In this document: positions 1 to 8,857 of the stretch, one piece after another
Position numbering within the stretch: the first letter of the stretch is position 1
Layout of the letters: each line of letters begins with the position of its first letter
DNA from: CBDUXT01 sp965371245
Lineage (GTDB): Bacteria; Planctomycetota; Phycisphaerae; UBA1845
DNA: 42,873 bases
Reading direction: 5' to 3'
Assembly: GCA_965371245.1 (NCBI GenBank)
Contig: CBDUXT010000051.1
Span: forward strand, 1 to 42,873
Notes under the pieces: generated by a model
The model's database searches: none
Told to the model about the DNA's origin: nothing
The model's input: only the letters and a program-made list of their open reading frames with translations
Program-made: the position numbers and the translations under genes

Positions 1-2
1 CG

Positions 3-59
3 TTAGTCGAAGGCGACGACGCGGAGTGCGTCGCCCGGATCATCCAACACACGCTCTGA
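3..59 (+). CDS. C-terminal end of an unidentified protein (cut by window edge)
   Basis: An open frame enters from the left edge and stops with TGA at 57-59. The 18 visible residues end in ECVARIIQHTL, which has the look of an amphipathic C-terminal helix. The fragment is too short to assign a family. It is on the same strand as the following gene, 75 nt upstream of it. The gap contains a small hairpin around 99-111 (cggtg/caccg) without a T tract, so I do not call a terminator. It could be a chance open frame. Confidence 0.35.
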   Translation, partial: LVEGDDAECVARIIQHTL

Positions 60-134
60 TCCCATCTGACCGCCGCACGCCATGCCTAGGCGCGACGTCG
101 GTGCGACACCGGTCTGACAGAAAGGGATTCGCTC

Positions 135-1385
135 ATGGTACTTCGCAAATCAAGGGCGCTCGTTTGTGTCGTTGTGCTCTCGTCCGTTTCGGCCGCACTG
201 GCCGTCGCACCCGTGCCGCGGCTTGGCACCTGGCAGGCCTGGCTCGACTCGCCCGGTGGTCCGCTCCCCTTCGAGCTGCTGATCGGGCGAAGCGGGGCGA
301 CCTGGAAGGTCTTCATCATCAACGACGTGGAGAAGATTCCCGTGCCCCGCACCGTTTGGGACGGGAACCAACTGACCTTCAACATTGAACACTACGACTC
401 GAAGATCACCGCCACCCCAATGCCCAGCGCCAACGGCTCGCGCATCGACGGCGAATGGGTCAAGCGCGCGGCCGGCGGCGGATGGACGCGCATGGCCTTC
501 CACGCCACACACGGGAAAGAGCGCCGGTTTGCGCGCCAAGGCCCCGCGCCGGCAGGGTCCACGGAGCAGGGCGTCTCCGGTCGATGGTCGGTCAAGTTTG
601 CCGACAGTGACGACCTGGCCATCGGCGTTTTCGAGAAGCGCGGGGACGGCGTGGATGGGACCTTCCTGACCACCACCGGCGACTATCGTTATCTTTCCGG
701 CAATCAGGACGGCGACCGGCTGCGCCTCTCGGTGTTCGACGGGGCCCACGCGTTTCTCTTCGATGCTCGCCTACAACCCGACGGCACGCTCAAAGGCGAC
801 TTCTGGTCGCGCGATGCGTATCACGACACCTGGACCGCCAAACGAAACCCCGAGGCCGACCTGCCGGACATGTTCGCCACGACCAAGTGGACCGGAAACG
901 CCCGGCTGGGAGACCTGTCCTTTCCCGATCTCGAAGGAAAGAGCCGCTCGCTCACCGAACCGGCGCTATGCGGCAAGGCGCGGATCATCGTCGTGTTCGG
1001 CTCGTGGTGCCCCAACTGCAACGACGCCTCGAACTATCTCGTCGAACTCGACGCCCGGTATCGCTCGCGCGGGCTGAAGATTCTGGGGTTGGCCTTCGAG
1101 CTGACGGGCGATCTCAAGCGGGACACGAAGCAGGTTAAAAGATACGTCGCGTCTCACGGCATCGAGTACCCCGTCCTGGTCGCGGGCATTTCCGACAAGG
1201 TCAAGGCCACCGCGGCCTTCCCCGTGCTCGATCGCGTTCGCTCCTACCCCACCACCATCTTCCTCGATCGACGAAACGAGGTCCGCGCCATCCACACCGG
1301 CTTCACCGGCCCGGCCACCGGCGACGCCTACACCAAGCTCCGCGCGGACTTCGAGAAGCTGATCGAGGAGTTGCTGGGGGAGTAG
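135..1385 (+). CDS. Secreted protein with C-terminal thioredoxin/TlpA-like redoxin domain
   Basis: The 416-residue product begins with a positively charged N-terminus and a hydrophobic stretch (about residues 5-23), a likely signal peptide, so it probably acts outside the cytoplasm. The first 260 residues resemble a beta-rich unassigned domain. The last 150 residues form a redoxin domain: a beta strand (IIVVFGSW) leads into the CXXC motif C292-P-N-C295, followed later by a cis-Pro-like segment (YPTTIFLDRR). This is the TlpA/ResA/AhpC-TSA layout, so thiol-disulfide exchange is the expected chemistry. The start ATG has an AGAAAGGGA-like ribosome site 7-8 nt upstream. The partner and the role of the N-terminal domain cannot be read from the sequence. 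The downstream neighbour is convergent, 58 nt away. Confidence 0.85.
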   Translation: MVLRKSRALVCVVVLSSVSAALAVAPVPRLGTWQAWLDSPGGPLPFELLIGRSGATWKVFIINDVEKIPVPRTVWDGNQLTFNIEHYDSKITATPMPSANGSRIDGEWVKRAAGGGWTRMAFHATHGKERRFARQGPAPAGSTEQGVSGRWSVKFADSDDLAIGVFEKRGDGVDGTFLTTTGDYRYLSGNQDGDRLRLSVFDGAHAFLFDARLQPDGTLKGDFWSRDAYHDTWTAKRNPEADLPDMFATTKWTGNARLGDLSFPDLEGKSRSLTEPALCGKARIIVVFGSWCPNCNDASNYLVELDARYRSRGLKILGLAFELTGDLKRDTKQVKRYVASHGIEYPVLVAGISDKVKATAAFPVLDRVRSYPTTIFLDRRNEVRAIHTGFTGPATGDAYTKLRADFEKLIEELLGE

Positions 1386-1443
1386 GTGGGGCCATCGATC
1401 CGGCAGTTCGGCTATGCTGCGTCTGAGGATGCGATTAACGAGC

Positions 1444-2520
1444 CTAGATCAGCTTAGGGCAACTATCGCGCACAGGGCAACACGTGCAATCCGGTGTTCC
1501 GGCATGACACCATTTTCGGCCGATCACCCACGAGGGTGCGTCCAGTTTTCCTGGGTATGCCGGGTGAAGTCGGCGAGCGACTTCTACAATCTGCTTTTCG
1601 CTTGAGCCGCGAGCACAGAACGCCAAGCGCTCGAAGACTCGTTTGACGTGGACGTCGGGTTTTACAGCAATATTCGTGTAGTCCTCGGCAGAAAACTCAA
1701 TCTCCTTCAACGAAGCCAAGAGATTCAACACCATCGCTGCGATTCCGTCGCCAACTCCGAAGAACCGTGTCAACCGCTGCCGAATCACAACCGCCGGTTC
1801 GCCACGCCACAAATTCCGTGCCTCGCCGGCACAGTCTCTGCTGACACCACGGGCCACTTCTACAATGGTTCGAGCCGCGGCCTGGAGGTAGCGCGGACGC
1901 CCATCGATGGACGTTAAGACCGCATGCATTTGCTGAGGGGACATTTCCGCAATCTTCGCTGCGTCCAGGTGGCCAATCGCAGCGCGGATCTTGTGTGGCA
2001 ATCGCCATGCCGTCTCGGCCGCCATTCCCCTGTCCACGGAAGCCGCGAGTAGGAAGGCGAATGGATCGTCCCTCAACAGATCGCCGATCAGCGGATTGGA
2101 CTTGAACACCAAGTCCTCTGGATCAAGCGTGTCGCCGAACGCCAAGAGAGCCTCAAGGCGCATCGACTTCTCCGGCTCGGACACGACGGGAATACCTTCG
2201 TTGCTACGTACGGGGTCACGCACAGGCCTGGGTTGTGTTGCACGGACCCGTTCTCGGCGCTTACCATCTGAGCAGCAAGTCCCGCACGGCTTCCAATTCT
2301 CTTGCCGTTGCCGGTTGAGCCATTCATCGGCCTCTCGCCGATCCCCAAAGAAATACTTTGGGACGGCGAGATTGGCTCGCCCCAAGTACGGGCAACGGGC
2401 CTCGTGTAGGACGTTGTACCGCTTCCCGGTCGAACCATCGCCGGAGAAGTCGTTGAATACGAAACCCGCCCCATCGCGTAGGATTTCTCTCCAACGTTGC
2501 TCGGAAGTAATCTCCTCCAT
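1444..2520 (-). CDS. Ada-like Cys/His domain fused to HhH-GPD / endonuclease III-like 4Fe-4S protein
   Basis: The 358-residue product appears to be a DNA-repair-type fusion. Residues about 35-85 carry H39, C43, C79 and C82, spaced with an intervening YFFGDRREADEWL, which resembles the zinc-binding N-terminal domain of Ada (inference). Residues about 130-330 look like an HhH-GPD glycosylase fold: a hairpin GVGDG at 255-259 and the conserved Asp D289 in KPDVHVKRV, where endonuclease III has VDTHVxR. The C-terminus has C338-X6-C345-X2-C348-X5-C354, exactly the endonuclease III iron-sulfur loop. The catalytic Lys of endonuclease III (GVGRKTA) is replaced here, so a pure glycosylase or non-catalytic role is likely. 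The open frame extends to a TTG at 2568, but ATG 2520 has GGAGG 8 nt upstream and is preferred. Confidence 0.75.
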   Translation of the reverse strand: MEEITSEQRWREILRDGAGFVFNDFSGDGSTGKRYNVLHEARCPYLGRANLAVPKYFFGDRREADEWLNRQRQENWKPCGTCCSDGKRRERVRATQPRPVRDPVRSNEGIPVVSEPEKSMRLEALLAFGDTLDPEDLVFKSNPLIGDLLRDDPFAFLLAASVDRGMAAETAWRLPHKIRAAIGHLDAAKIAEMSPQQMHAVLTSIDGRPRYLQAAARTIVEVARGVSRDCAGEARNLWRGEPAVVIRQRLTRFFGVGDGIAAMVLNLLASLKEIEFSAEDYTNIAVKPDVHVKRVFERLAFCARGSSEKQIVEVARRLHPAYPGKLDAPSWVIGRKWCHAGTPDCTCCPVRDSCPKLI

Positions 2521-2625
2521 CCCGAATGCCTCCGCTGTGTGGTGTCGAGCGACACTCGCGTGATTCAATCCCGTACGTTCGTCAACTGGCTTCCAGCAAT
2601 CAGAATAGAAAACAGGCCAATAGCG

Positions 2626-2784
2626 TCAAGGCAGTGGCACCGCTATTACAAGAAGCACAAACGGTACCAGGCATCCGGATTTGCCGCCGTGTCCTCCGAA
2701 TCTGAGATAGAAGCGAAACCCGCCTCTCGGACCCCACGTTATCCCGACCCAGCGCTTACCGAACCAGCCCAACCGAAACCCCAT
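2626..2784 (-). CDS. Small protein with C-terminal hydrophobic segment
   Basis: A 52-codon frame begins MGFRLGWFGKRWVGITWG and ends with a hydrophobic stretch (CLVPFVLLVIAVPLP) that could be a membrane anchor. The ATG at 2784 has GGAG 8 nt upstream. The Gly/Arg/aromatic-rich N-terminus recalls short DUF4236-type proteins, but this is a weak resemblance. It lies 105 nt upstream of the HhH-GPD gene on the same strand and could be co-transcribed. It may be a chance frame. Confidence 0.35.
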   Translation of the reverse strand: MGFRLGWFGKRWVGITWGPRGGFRFYLRFGGHGGKSGCLVPFVLLVIAVPLP

Positions 2785-2897
2785 TGCGCGGACTCCACTC
2801 TGGGAAACCCCCACGTGATTCTGGCGCCGACCACCCCCCGTGTCAAGAACTATGTATTCTATTGCACCAGTTGACCTCAACGACCCGGTACGTCAGG

Positions 2898-4157
2898 TCA
2901 CCCCAAGAGAGCTGTAACAACCCCGCGCAACTTCCACACGCCCAGCCCGCTGACAACCAGCACGACCGCGCCGCCCAGTACATTCGCCGACCAGCCGTTG
3001 GCGTAGCTGCCCATCAGCCGCTTGCGATTCATTACCACCAGCAGGAACACGGCGATGAACGGAAGGAGTAGGCCGTTGGCGACCTGGGCGAAGATGATGG
3101 TCTGCGTCGGCGATCCTCCGAGCGTGGCCGCCGCCAGCGTGCCGGCCAGTATCACCCCGAGCCAGACCGCGCGGAACCGCCGCGATCGAAGGTCAGGCGA
3201 CCACCCCAGTGCCCCGGAGGTGGCATAGGCGGCTGCCAGGGGCGCGGTGATCGCACTGGTCAGCCCCGCGGCCATCAAGCCGACGGCGAAGAACGCCTGC
3301 GCCCATCGCCCCAGGAGCGGCTCAAGCTGACCGGCCATGTCCGCCGCGCTTTCGATCGTCGCCCCGCGTGCGAAAAAAGCCGAGGCGGTCACGACGATGG
3401 CCAGCGTCAGCCCGCCACCCAGGGTTACCGCCAAAGCCGTGTCGACGCGCGACTGTGCGAGCGACTGTGCAAGCGGAGACGACGCGGACCATTTCTCGCG
3501 GACCGCGCTGGCGTGGAGGAACAGGTTGTAGGGAACGACGGTTGTGCCGATCAGGGCGATCACGGTCGTCAGCGAGCCGGCCGGAACACGCGGCGTGAAC
3601 ATGCCGGAGACCATCGCTGAGGGATCGGGCCCGGACATGACGGCCATCGTCAAGAACACGGCACTCATCAAGACAACCAGCGCGATGAGCACGCGTTCGA
3701 TGACACGGTAAATGCCGGTCATAAGAAGCAACGCGGCGCCCGTGCCGACGGCGATCGCCCAGGCCCACGGCGGGCCGCCAACAATCACGCCGAGCCCCAT
3801 GGTCGCCCCGGTGATGTTGCCGGCTTGATAGACGGCGTTGCCGCAGGTGATGGCGGCCACCACCAGCAGGACGGACAGGCCACGCGCGATGGGGTGCGAG
3901 AAGGAGCCGCGAATCGCCTCACCCAGCCCCTCGCGGCTGACCAGCCCGAGGCGGGCGGCCATCTCCTGAAGCACGATGGTGGCGATGATGGAAAAGAGCA
4001 GCACCCAGAGCAGGGCGAACCCGAACCCGGCGCCGGCTCTGGTGGCCGTCGTGACCGTGCCGGGTCCAATGAAGGCCGCGGCGATGAGCAGACCGGGGCC
4101 GAAGCGACCTCTTGGGGTGTGTGCCGGCGTATCGATTGCGCGTGCCCCTCCGCTCCC
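2898..4157 (-). CDS. Nramp-family divalent metal ion transporter, 5' end unclear
   Basis: A polytopic inner-membrane protein of about 400 residues with roughly eleven hydrophobic helices, homologous to proton-coupled Mn2+/Fe2+ importers. The first helix contains GPGTVTTATRAGAGFG, at the place of the DPGN metal-site motif of classic Nramp. The sixth-helix motif is VPYNLFLHAS in place of MPHN, so metal selectivity may differ. There is no ATG, GTG or TTG between the in-frame TAA at 4158-4160 and helix 1. The first GTG (4004) would remove most of helix 1. The coordinate given is the limit of the open frame, not a proven start. The upstream edge abuts a dispersed repeat unit (4150-4174). Either a frameshift, a rare start codon, or damage by the repeat could explain this. 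It is followed by no obvious partner gene. Confidence 0.8.
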   Translation of the reverse strand, partial: GSGGARAIDTPAHTPRGRFGPGLLIAAAFIGPGTVTTATRAGAGFGFALLWVLLFSIIATIVLQEMAARLGLVSREGLGEAIRGSFSHPIARGLSVLLVVAAITCGNAVYQAGNITGATMGLGVIVGGPPWAWAIAVGTGAALLLMTGIYRVIERVLIALVVLMSAVFLTMAVMSGPDPSAMVSGMFTPRVPAGSLTTVIALIGTTVVPYNLFLHASAVREKWSASSPLAQSLAQSRVDTALAVTLGGGLTLAIVVTASAFFARGATIESAADMAGQLEPLLGRWAQAFFAVGLMAAGLTSAITAPLAAAYATSGALGWSPDLRSRRFRAVWLGVILAGTLAAATLGGSPTQTIIFAQVANGLLLPFIAVFLLVVMNRKRLMGSYANGWSANVLGGAVVLVVSGLGVWKLRGVVTALLG

Positions 4158-4174
4158 TTACGGTCGCGGCTCGG
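4150..4174 (+). repeat. Single unit of dispersed repeat (PLPYGRGSE type)
   Basis: A 25-nt unit, consensus ccgctccc(t)tacggtcgcggctcgg. Related units occur as inverted pairs at 5781-5847 and 30912-30978. Here only one arm is seen. It overlaps the 5' edge of the Nramp reading frame. Confidence 0.7.
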
Positions 4175-4198
4175 AAAGACCATTCTTGCTGGACGTCC

Positions 4199-4218
4199 GC
4201 GCGGGCTAAAGCCCGCGC
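4199..4218. repeat. Intergenic hairpin
   Basis: A perfect palindrome: gcgcgggct, a two-base loop, then agcccgcgc. No T tract follows on either strand, so an intrinsic terminator is not supported. Confidence 0.65.
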
Positions 4219-4249
4219 CTCGGAACGAGAAACCGCTGCGCTCTAGTGA

Positions 4250-4316
4250 AGTAGGTCGGGCTCGGCCCGACGAAACGACATCCAGTGCGCCATTGTCGGG
4301 CGGAGCCCGACCTACT
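4250..4316. repeat. 22-bp inverted repeat, intergenic
   Basis: Arms at 4250-4271 (agtaggtcgggctcgg...) and 4295-4316 match in 21 of 22 positions when one is reverse-complemented. Each arm also has internal self-complementarity (cgggc/gcccg). It lies just downstream of the M20 amidohydrolase stop, between it and the Nramp gene. Confidence 0.75.
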
Positions 4317-4319
4317 GCG

Positions 4320-5687
4320 CTAATTTTTCTCCAGTAGCGACAGAGTCAGTGATGTCATGCAGTTGACACCCGTTCTGATGCTCGGCTCCGGGTCGGGGAA
4401 GTACTTGCTGGAGTGCAAAGACGGCAGGGGAGTGCCCTCGGGATCTTGGCTTGCCTCGAAGATGTCCCGCCGCACGCTGCCGAGCCAGAAGATAAACCCC
4501 GGGTTCTTGGTCGCCATGGAGAAGCGGCTGAAGTCCTCGCCGCCCATCACCGGTTCGCGTGTCACGACGTTGCCGGCGCCGATCGCGCGGCGGAACACAT
4601 CGGCCGCCGCCTCCGCCAGTTCCGGATGGTTGTAGGTCGAAGGCGTGAACTCGTGGTCGCGCACGACGATCTCGGGATCCTTCGTGCAGCCCATCGCCCG
4701 AGCCGTGTGCGTGGTGACGTCGCGAATCCCGTCGAGAAGCAGCTTCCTGGCTTCCGGCGTGTACGACCGAACCGTTAGCTGCAGCTTCGCCTCGTTGGAG
4801 ATGATGTTGTGTTTCGAGCCGCCGTGGATGGAGCCGACGGTGATCACGCCCGGCTCGCGGGGGTTGAGCCTGCGACTGACGATCGTCTGGAGCGAGGTGA
4901 CCACGTGGGCCGCCGTGATGACCGGGTCGATCGTCGTGTGCGGCGCCGAGCCGTGACCGCCCCGACCGAAGATGGTGATATCCACCGAGTCCACGTTGGC
5001 CAGCGCCCAGCCGGGCGTGTACGCAACGGTGCCGGCCGGGTGGTCCGCGGAGACGTGCAGGGCGATGGCGTAATCGGGCTTGGGGAACCGCTCGAACAAA
5101 CCGTCGTCGATCATCATCTTGGCACCCGCGCCGATTTCCTCGGCCGGCTGGGCGACGATCATCACCCGCCCGCGCCACCGGTCGCGCAGCCGGGCGAGGA
5201 TGCGGGCGGTGCCGACCAGGCAGGTCTGGTGTATGTCATGACCGCAGGCGTGCATGACGCCGACCGGTCGCCCATCCGTGCCGGTGACCTTGACCGTGCT
5301 GGCGTAGGGCAACCCCGTCTCCTCGGTGATCGGCAGGGCATCCATGTCGCCGCGCACCAGGACGGTCGGACCGACCCCGTTTTCGAGAATGCCCACCACG
5401 CCCGTCCCGCCGACGCCCGTGGTGACGGTGTAGCCCACCGCCTCGAGCCGCTTGGCGATCTTCCGGGCCGACTCGGTTTCCCTCAGCGAGAGTTCGGGAT
5501 GGGTGTGCAGGTCCGTATAGAAGGTGAGCAAGTCGGGCAGGTCGCTTCCGATCTGCTGTTCAACGGAGCCGGCCAGGTCGGCGCGAGGCACGGCGCGCAC
5601 GCCGTCGCTCCCGTGGGTACCCGTCGCCGTCAGCATCACGCCAACGGCCACGGTAAGTCCAAGCAGCGGATTCATTGCTTTTTTCAT
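4320..5687 (-). CDS. Secreted M20 family metallo-amidohydrolase (hippurate/IAA-amino-acid hydrolase type)
   Basis: A 455-residue product with an N-terminal signal peptide (MKKAMNPLLGLTVAVGVML). It has all landmark motifs of the M20D amidohydrolases that cleave N-acyl or aryl amino acids: THPELSLRETE, RGDMDALPI (D114, D116), MHACGHDIH (H146, C148, H150), AQPAEEIGAGA with the catalytic/metal Glu pair, and GGEDFSRF near the C-terminus. The dimerisation insert (GRGGHGSAPH) is also present. The natural substrate cannot be told. ATG 5687 is chosen because AGGGAG lies 6-7 nt upstream and a signal peptide follows directly. The longer open frame to 5819 runs through a dispersed repeat and is not credible. 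Confidence 0.92.
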   Translation of the reverse strand: MKKAMNPLLGLTVAVGVMLTATGTHGSDGVRAVPRADLAGSVEQQIGSDLPDLLTFYTDLHTHPELSLRETESARKIAKRLEAVGYTVTTGVGGTGVVGILENGVGPTVLVRGDMDALPITEETGLPYASTVKVTGTDGRPVGVMHACGHDIHQTCLVGTARILARLRDRWRGRVMIVAQPAEEIGAGAKMMIDDGLFERFPKPDYAIALHVSADHPAGTVAYTPGWALANVDSVDITIFGRGGHGSAPHTTIDPVITAAHVVTSLQTIVSRRLNPREPGVITVGSIHGGSKHNIISNEAKLQLTVRSYTPEARKLLLDGIRDVTTHTARAMGCTKDPEIVVRDHEFTPSTYNHPELAEAAADVFRRAIGAGNVVTREPVMGGEDFSRFSMATKNPGFIFWLGSVRRDIFEASQDPEGTPLPSLHSSKYFPDPEPSIRTGVNCMTSLTLSLLEKN

Positions 5688-5780
5688 TCGTAGCTCCCTG
5701 TTCCGTTGGTTCGTGTCGTATGTTCCGAGATCCATCGAGGACACCGGCGCCTGAAAGCGTGTGTGTAACAAGGCCCTTTC

Positions 5781-5847
5781 AGAGCCGCGCCCATAAGGAA
5801 GCGGTCCTGTCTTGCGCACGAAACCGCTTCCTTACGGTCGCGGCTCG
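5781..5847. repeat. Inverted pair of dispersed repeat (PLPYGRGSE type)
   Basis: Arms 5781-5805 and 5823-5847 are reverse complements in 22 of 25 positions. They share the core (gcttccttacggtcgcggctcg) with the single unit at 4150-4174 and the pair at 30912-30978. It occupies the 234-nt gap between the M20 gene and mutS, in which I see no gene. Confidence 0.75.
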
Positions 5848-5921
5848 GTTTGTCTGAACCTTTCCTATGCACCCTCCAAGGGTGTGGCACCGGAAAGCGT
5901 GCGACAACAGAACGACACGCG

Positions 5922-8570
5922 CTATCCGAACCGGTTTTTCCATTCCGCGATACGCTTCAGCGCGTCAAGCGGGGTCATGCTTTGCGGGTCGAGGCTGCGT
6001 AACGCGTCGAGCAGCTCGTCGCCCGGCTCTCGAAATAGTGCCAACTGCGAGGCATCTTTCGTCTGCTTTCGAGCGAGCTGCGGGGTGCGCGACTCGCGCT
6101 CGAAACCGTGCTGCAGCTCGTCGAGCACCTCGCCGCTCCGCTGAATCACCGGCTTGGGGATGCCCGCCAGCTTGGCCACGTGAATCCCGTAACTCTTGCT
6201 AGCCCCGCCCGGAACAATCTTGTGCAAAAAGACGACACCCTCTGCGCCGTGCTCGCGGACGGCCACGTTGTAGTTGCGAACGCCGCGTAGCAGCTCGGCC
6301 AGCTCCGTCAGCTCGTGGTAGTGGGTGGCGATCAGCGACCGGCATTTGATCTCGGTCGCGAGGTGCTCGGTGATGGCCCAGGCGAGCGACAGCCCGTCAA
6401 ACGTGCTCGTGCCTCGCCCCAACTCGTCCAGCACGACGAGTGACCGACTCGTGGCGTTGTGGAGGATGTTCGCCGCCTCGGTCATTTCGACCATGAAGGT
6501 CGATTGCCCGCGCATGATCTCGTCAGAGGAGCCCACGCGAGCGAAGAGCCGGTCCACCACCGAGCAGCTCATCGAGCCGGCCGGCACAAACGAGCCGACC
6601 TGTGCAAGAAGCGAAAGCAGCGCCACCTGACGGATGTAGGTGCTCTTGCCGGCCATGTTGGGTCCGGTGATCACGAGCACGTGCGCGTCGTCACATGCCA
6701 TCAGGGTGTCGTTCGGGACGAAGTCGTCATTGAGCGTGCGATCGAGCACCGGGTGGCGCCCGTCGCGGATCTCAAGACCGCCGTCGTCGATGAACACCGG
6801 CCGCACGTAGCGCCGTTCGATCGCCAACTCCGCCAGACCGGCGATGCAGTCCAGCCGCCCCAGCGCGCCGGCCACGCGGAGAAGGTCCTTGACCCGGTCG
6901 GCGGCTTGGACGCGCAGTTGTTCGAAGATCTTGCCCTCCAACTCGATGGCCCGGTCGCGTGCGGTGAGAACCTCGGTCTCGTATTGCTTCAGCTCGTCGG
7001 TGATGTACCGCTCGGCGCTCTTGATGGTTTGCTTGCGGACGTATTCGGGGGGGACGCGCTCCCGACCGCCGTGAGAGACCTCGATGTAGTACCCGAACAC
7101 TCGGTTGAACCCGACCTTCAGGTTCGTGATCCCGGTCCGCTCCGCTTCGTTTTTCTGGTAGGTCGCCAGCCATTGCTGCCCATCGGTCCCCACGCCGCGC
7201 AGCCGATCCAGCTCTTCGTCGAAGCCGTCGGCGATGAAGCCGCCGTCGCGCGTGATGCTCGGCGCGCCCTCGCGGATGGCGCGACAGAGCAGATTGCCCA
7301 GGTCGTCCAGCCCCTGCAATGCCTCGGCGATGTCGGTCAGGAAGGGTACCCGACACTCGGCGAGCGGTTCCGCCATGTGCGGCAACGCCTCCAGCGTTTG
7401 CCCAAGACAGCAGAGGTCGCGCGGTGAGGTGCGAGCCAGCGCCACGCGACCCGCGATGCGCTCCACGTCGGCCACCCCTTTCAGGCGACGCCGCAGCTCG
7501 CTGCGTACCGCGTCGGATTCGCCAAGATAGCCCACGGCGTCGTGTCGCCCGCCGATCTCGCCCACATCGATCAGCGGGGCACGCAACCATCGCCGCAGTG
7601 TCCGCCCGCCCATCGGGTGAACCGTGCGATCGACGGCCCAGAAGAGCGAACCCTCCGTGCTTCCGCTGCGCAGCGTTCGCTCGATCTCCAGCGACCGCCA
7701 CGTGCTGTGGTCGATCTGGAGATGGTCGCTCACCGCGCGTCGGCGAATCGACGCGATGTGCCCCAGGCTGGTCTTCTGCGTCTCTTGAAGGTACTGGATC
7801 ACACACCCGGCCGCACAGAGTGACGGGCTCATCTCGTCGAAGCCGAACCCCGCCAGGCCGGCGACTTCAAAATGTTCGGTGAGCGATCGCTTGGCCTGGT
7901 AGGCGGTGAACTCGTGGGCCAATCGCCGCGTGACTTCGGTGCCACAGATGTGACGCACCTCGTCGGCCATACGTTGCGCCGGACCGTCGCGCTCGTCGTC
8001 CACGAGAAGCTCGGCCGGTCGGGCACGAACGAGTTCGTCCAGCATCGCCGCGAGCGGTACGTCGATGACTTCGAAACGTCCCCCGGCCAACTCGATCAGG
8101 GCTAAGCCCGCCTGGTTATCGCGCACGCACAAGGCTGCCAGCGTGTTGTCATCTCGTTCGTTGAGCAGCGCCTCGTCGGTGAGGGTGCCGGCCGTCACGA
8201 TGCGCACCACGTCGCGTTTCACCACGCCCTTGGCCTGGCTCGCGTCCTCGAGCTGTTCGGAGATGGCCACCCGATACCCGGCCGCCACCAGCTTCTTGAG
8301 GTAGGCGTCGAGCGCGTGGTAGGGGATGCCGGCCAGCGGGATTTCATCGACCGCCCCTTTGTTACGCGAGGTCAGGGCGATCCCGAGCACCTTCGAGCAA
8401 CGGACGGCGTCGTCGTAGAAGGTCTCGTAGAAGTCGCCCATGCGAAAGAACAGGACCGCGTCGCCCACGCGTTTCTTTTGCTCGGCGTATTGCCGCATGG
8501 CCGGCGTGAGGCTTCCCGTGGGCTTGCCGGTGCGTGTTGAGGTCTTGGTTGTCGCAGTCGATGAGGACAA
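5922..8570 (-). CDS. mutS: DNA mismatch repair protein MutS
   Basis: A cytoplasmic mismatch-recognition ATPase. The mismatch-binding motif RMGDFYETFYDDA is near the N-terminus, followed by the connector, lever and clamp domains. The ATPase has Walker A GPNMAGKST (K642), the Walker B/signature region VVLDELGRGTSTFDG, and the conserved ATHYHEL. The length from the proposed start is 882 residues, typical for MutS. The start is uncertain: no ATG lies between the far-upstream 8870 and an internal Met just before RQYAEQKK. TTG 8570 gives the usual 30-residue lead-in, with a weak AAAGAG 9 nt upstream. The frame stays open to 8870 but would overlap the divergent peptidase start and encode low-complexity sequence. 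No mutL is adjacent. Confidence 0.93.
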   Translation of the reverse strand: MSSSTATTKTSTRTGKPTGSLTPAMRQYAEQKKRVGDAVLFFRMGDFYETFYDDAVRCSKVLGIALTSRNKGAVDEIPLAGIPYHALDAYLKKLVAAGYRVAISEQLEDASQAKGVVKRDVVRIVTAGTLTDEALLNERDDNTLAALCVRDNQAGLALIELAGGRFEVIDVPLAAMLDELVRARPAELLVDDERDGPAQRMADEVRHICGTEVTRRLAHEFTAYQAKRSLTEHFEVAGLAGFGFDEMSPSLCAAGCVIQYLQETQKTSLGHIASIRRRAVSDHLQIDHSTWRSLEIERTLRSGSTEGSLFWAVDRTVHPMGGRTLRRWLRAPLIDVGEIGGRHDAVGYLGESDAVRSELRRRLKGVADVERIAGRVALARTSPRDLCCLGQTLEALPHMAEPLAECRVPFLTDIAEALQGLDDLGNLLCRAIREGAPSITRDGGFIADGFDEELDRLRGVGTDGQQWLATYQKNEAERTGITNLKVGFNRVFGYYIEVSHGGRERVPPEYVRKQTIKSAERYITDELKQYETEVLTARDRAIELEGKIFEQLRVQAADRVKDLLRVAGALGRLDCIAGLAELAIERRYVRPVFIDDGGLEIRDGRHPVLDRTLNDDFVPNDTLMACDDAHVLVITGPNMAGKSTYIRQVALLSLLAQVGSFVPAGSMSCSVVDRLFARVGSSDEIMRGQSTFMVEMTEAANILHNATSRSLVVLDELGRGTSTFDGLSLAWAITEHLATEIKCRSLIATHYHELTELAELLRGVRNYNVAVREHGAEGVVFLHKIVPGGASKSYGIHVAKLAGIPKPVIQRSGEVLDELQHGFERESRTPQLARKQTKDASQLALFREPGDELLDALRSLDPQSMTPLDALKRIAEWKNRFG

Positions 8571-8857
8571 TGGGGGCTCTTTGACGGTGGAACGGCCCGA
8601 GCCGCATGGGTTCCCGCTCGATCCCGCTGGAACGCAAGTTGCCAATTCGTAATGCCGCGGGACCGCCGCGCTCGATCCGAACGCGGCTGTACTGTACCAG
8701 ACGAGCCGCTTGCAGCAATCGCCGCACCCAGCAGCTTGCTTTTGCCCGGCCGGTTTGGTTCCATAGGAGGCTGGAGCGACCCGCGGCTCGGTACGGATGA
8801 ACCAAGAACGCCGCGGCATCGACCATTTTTGCACCAAGGACTTCTGGAGGACCAGCC
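8571..8857. other. Divergent intergenic region between mutS and M28 peptidase gene
   Basis: This 287-nt region must contain the promoters for both flanking genes if the proposed mutS start is right. I see no clear -10/-35 pair. The mutS reading frame happens to remain open across it. No repeat or RNA gene is recognised. Confidence 0.4.

Noticed and set aside
4809..5693. A 294-codon plus-strand frame over the amidohydrolase
   Set aside because: Antisense shadow of the M20 gene, whose catalytic motifs are unambiguous.
6459..7427. A 322-codon plus-strand frame
   Set aside because: Antisense shadow of mutS.
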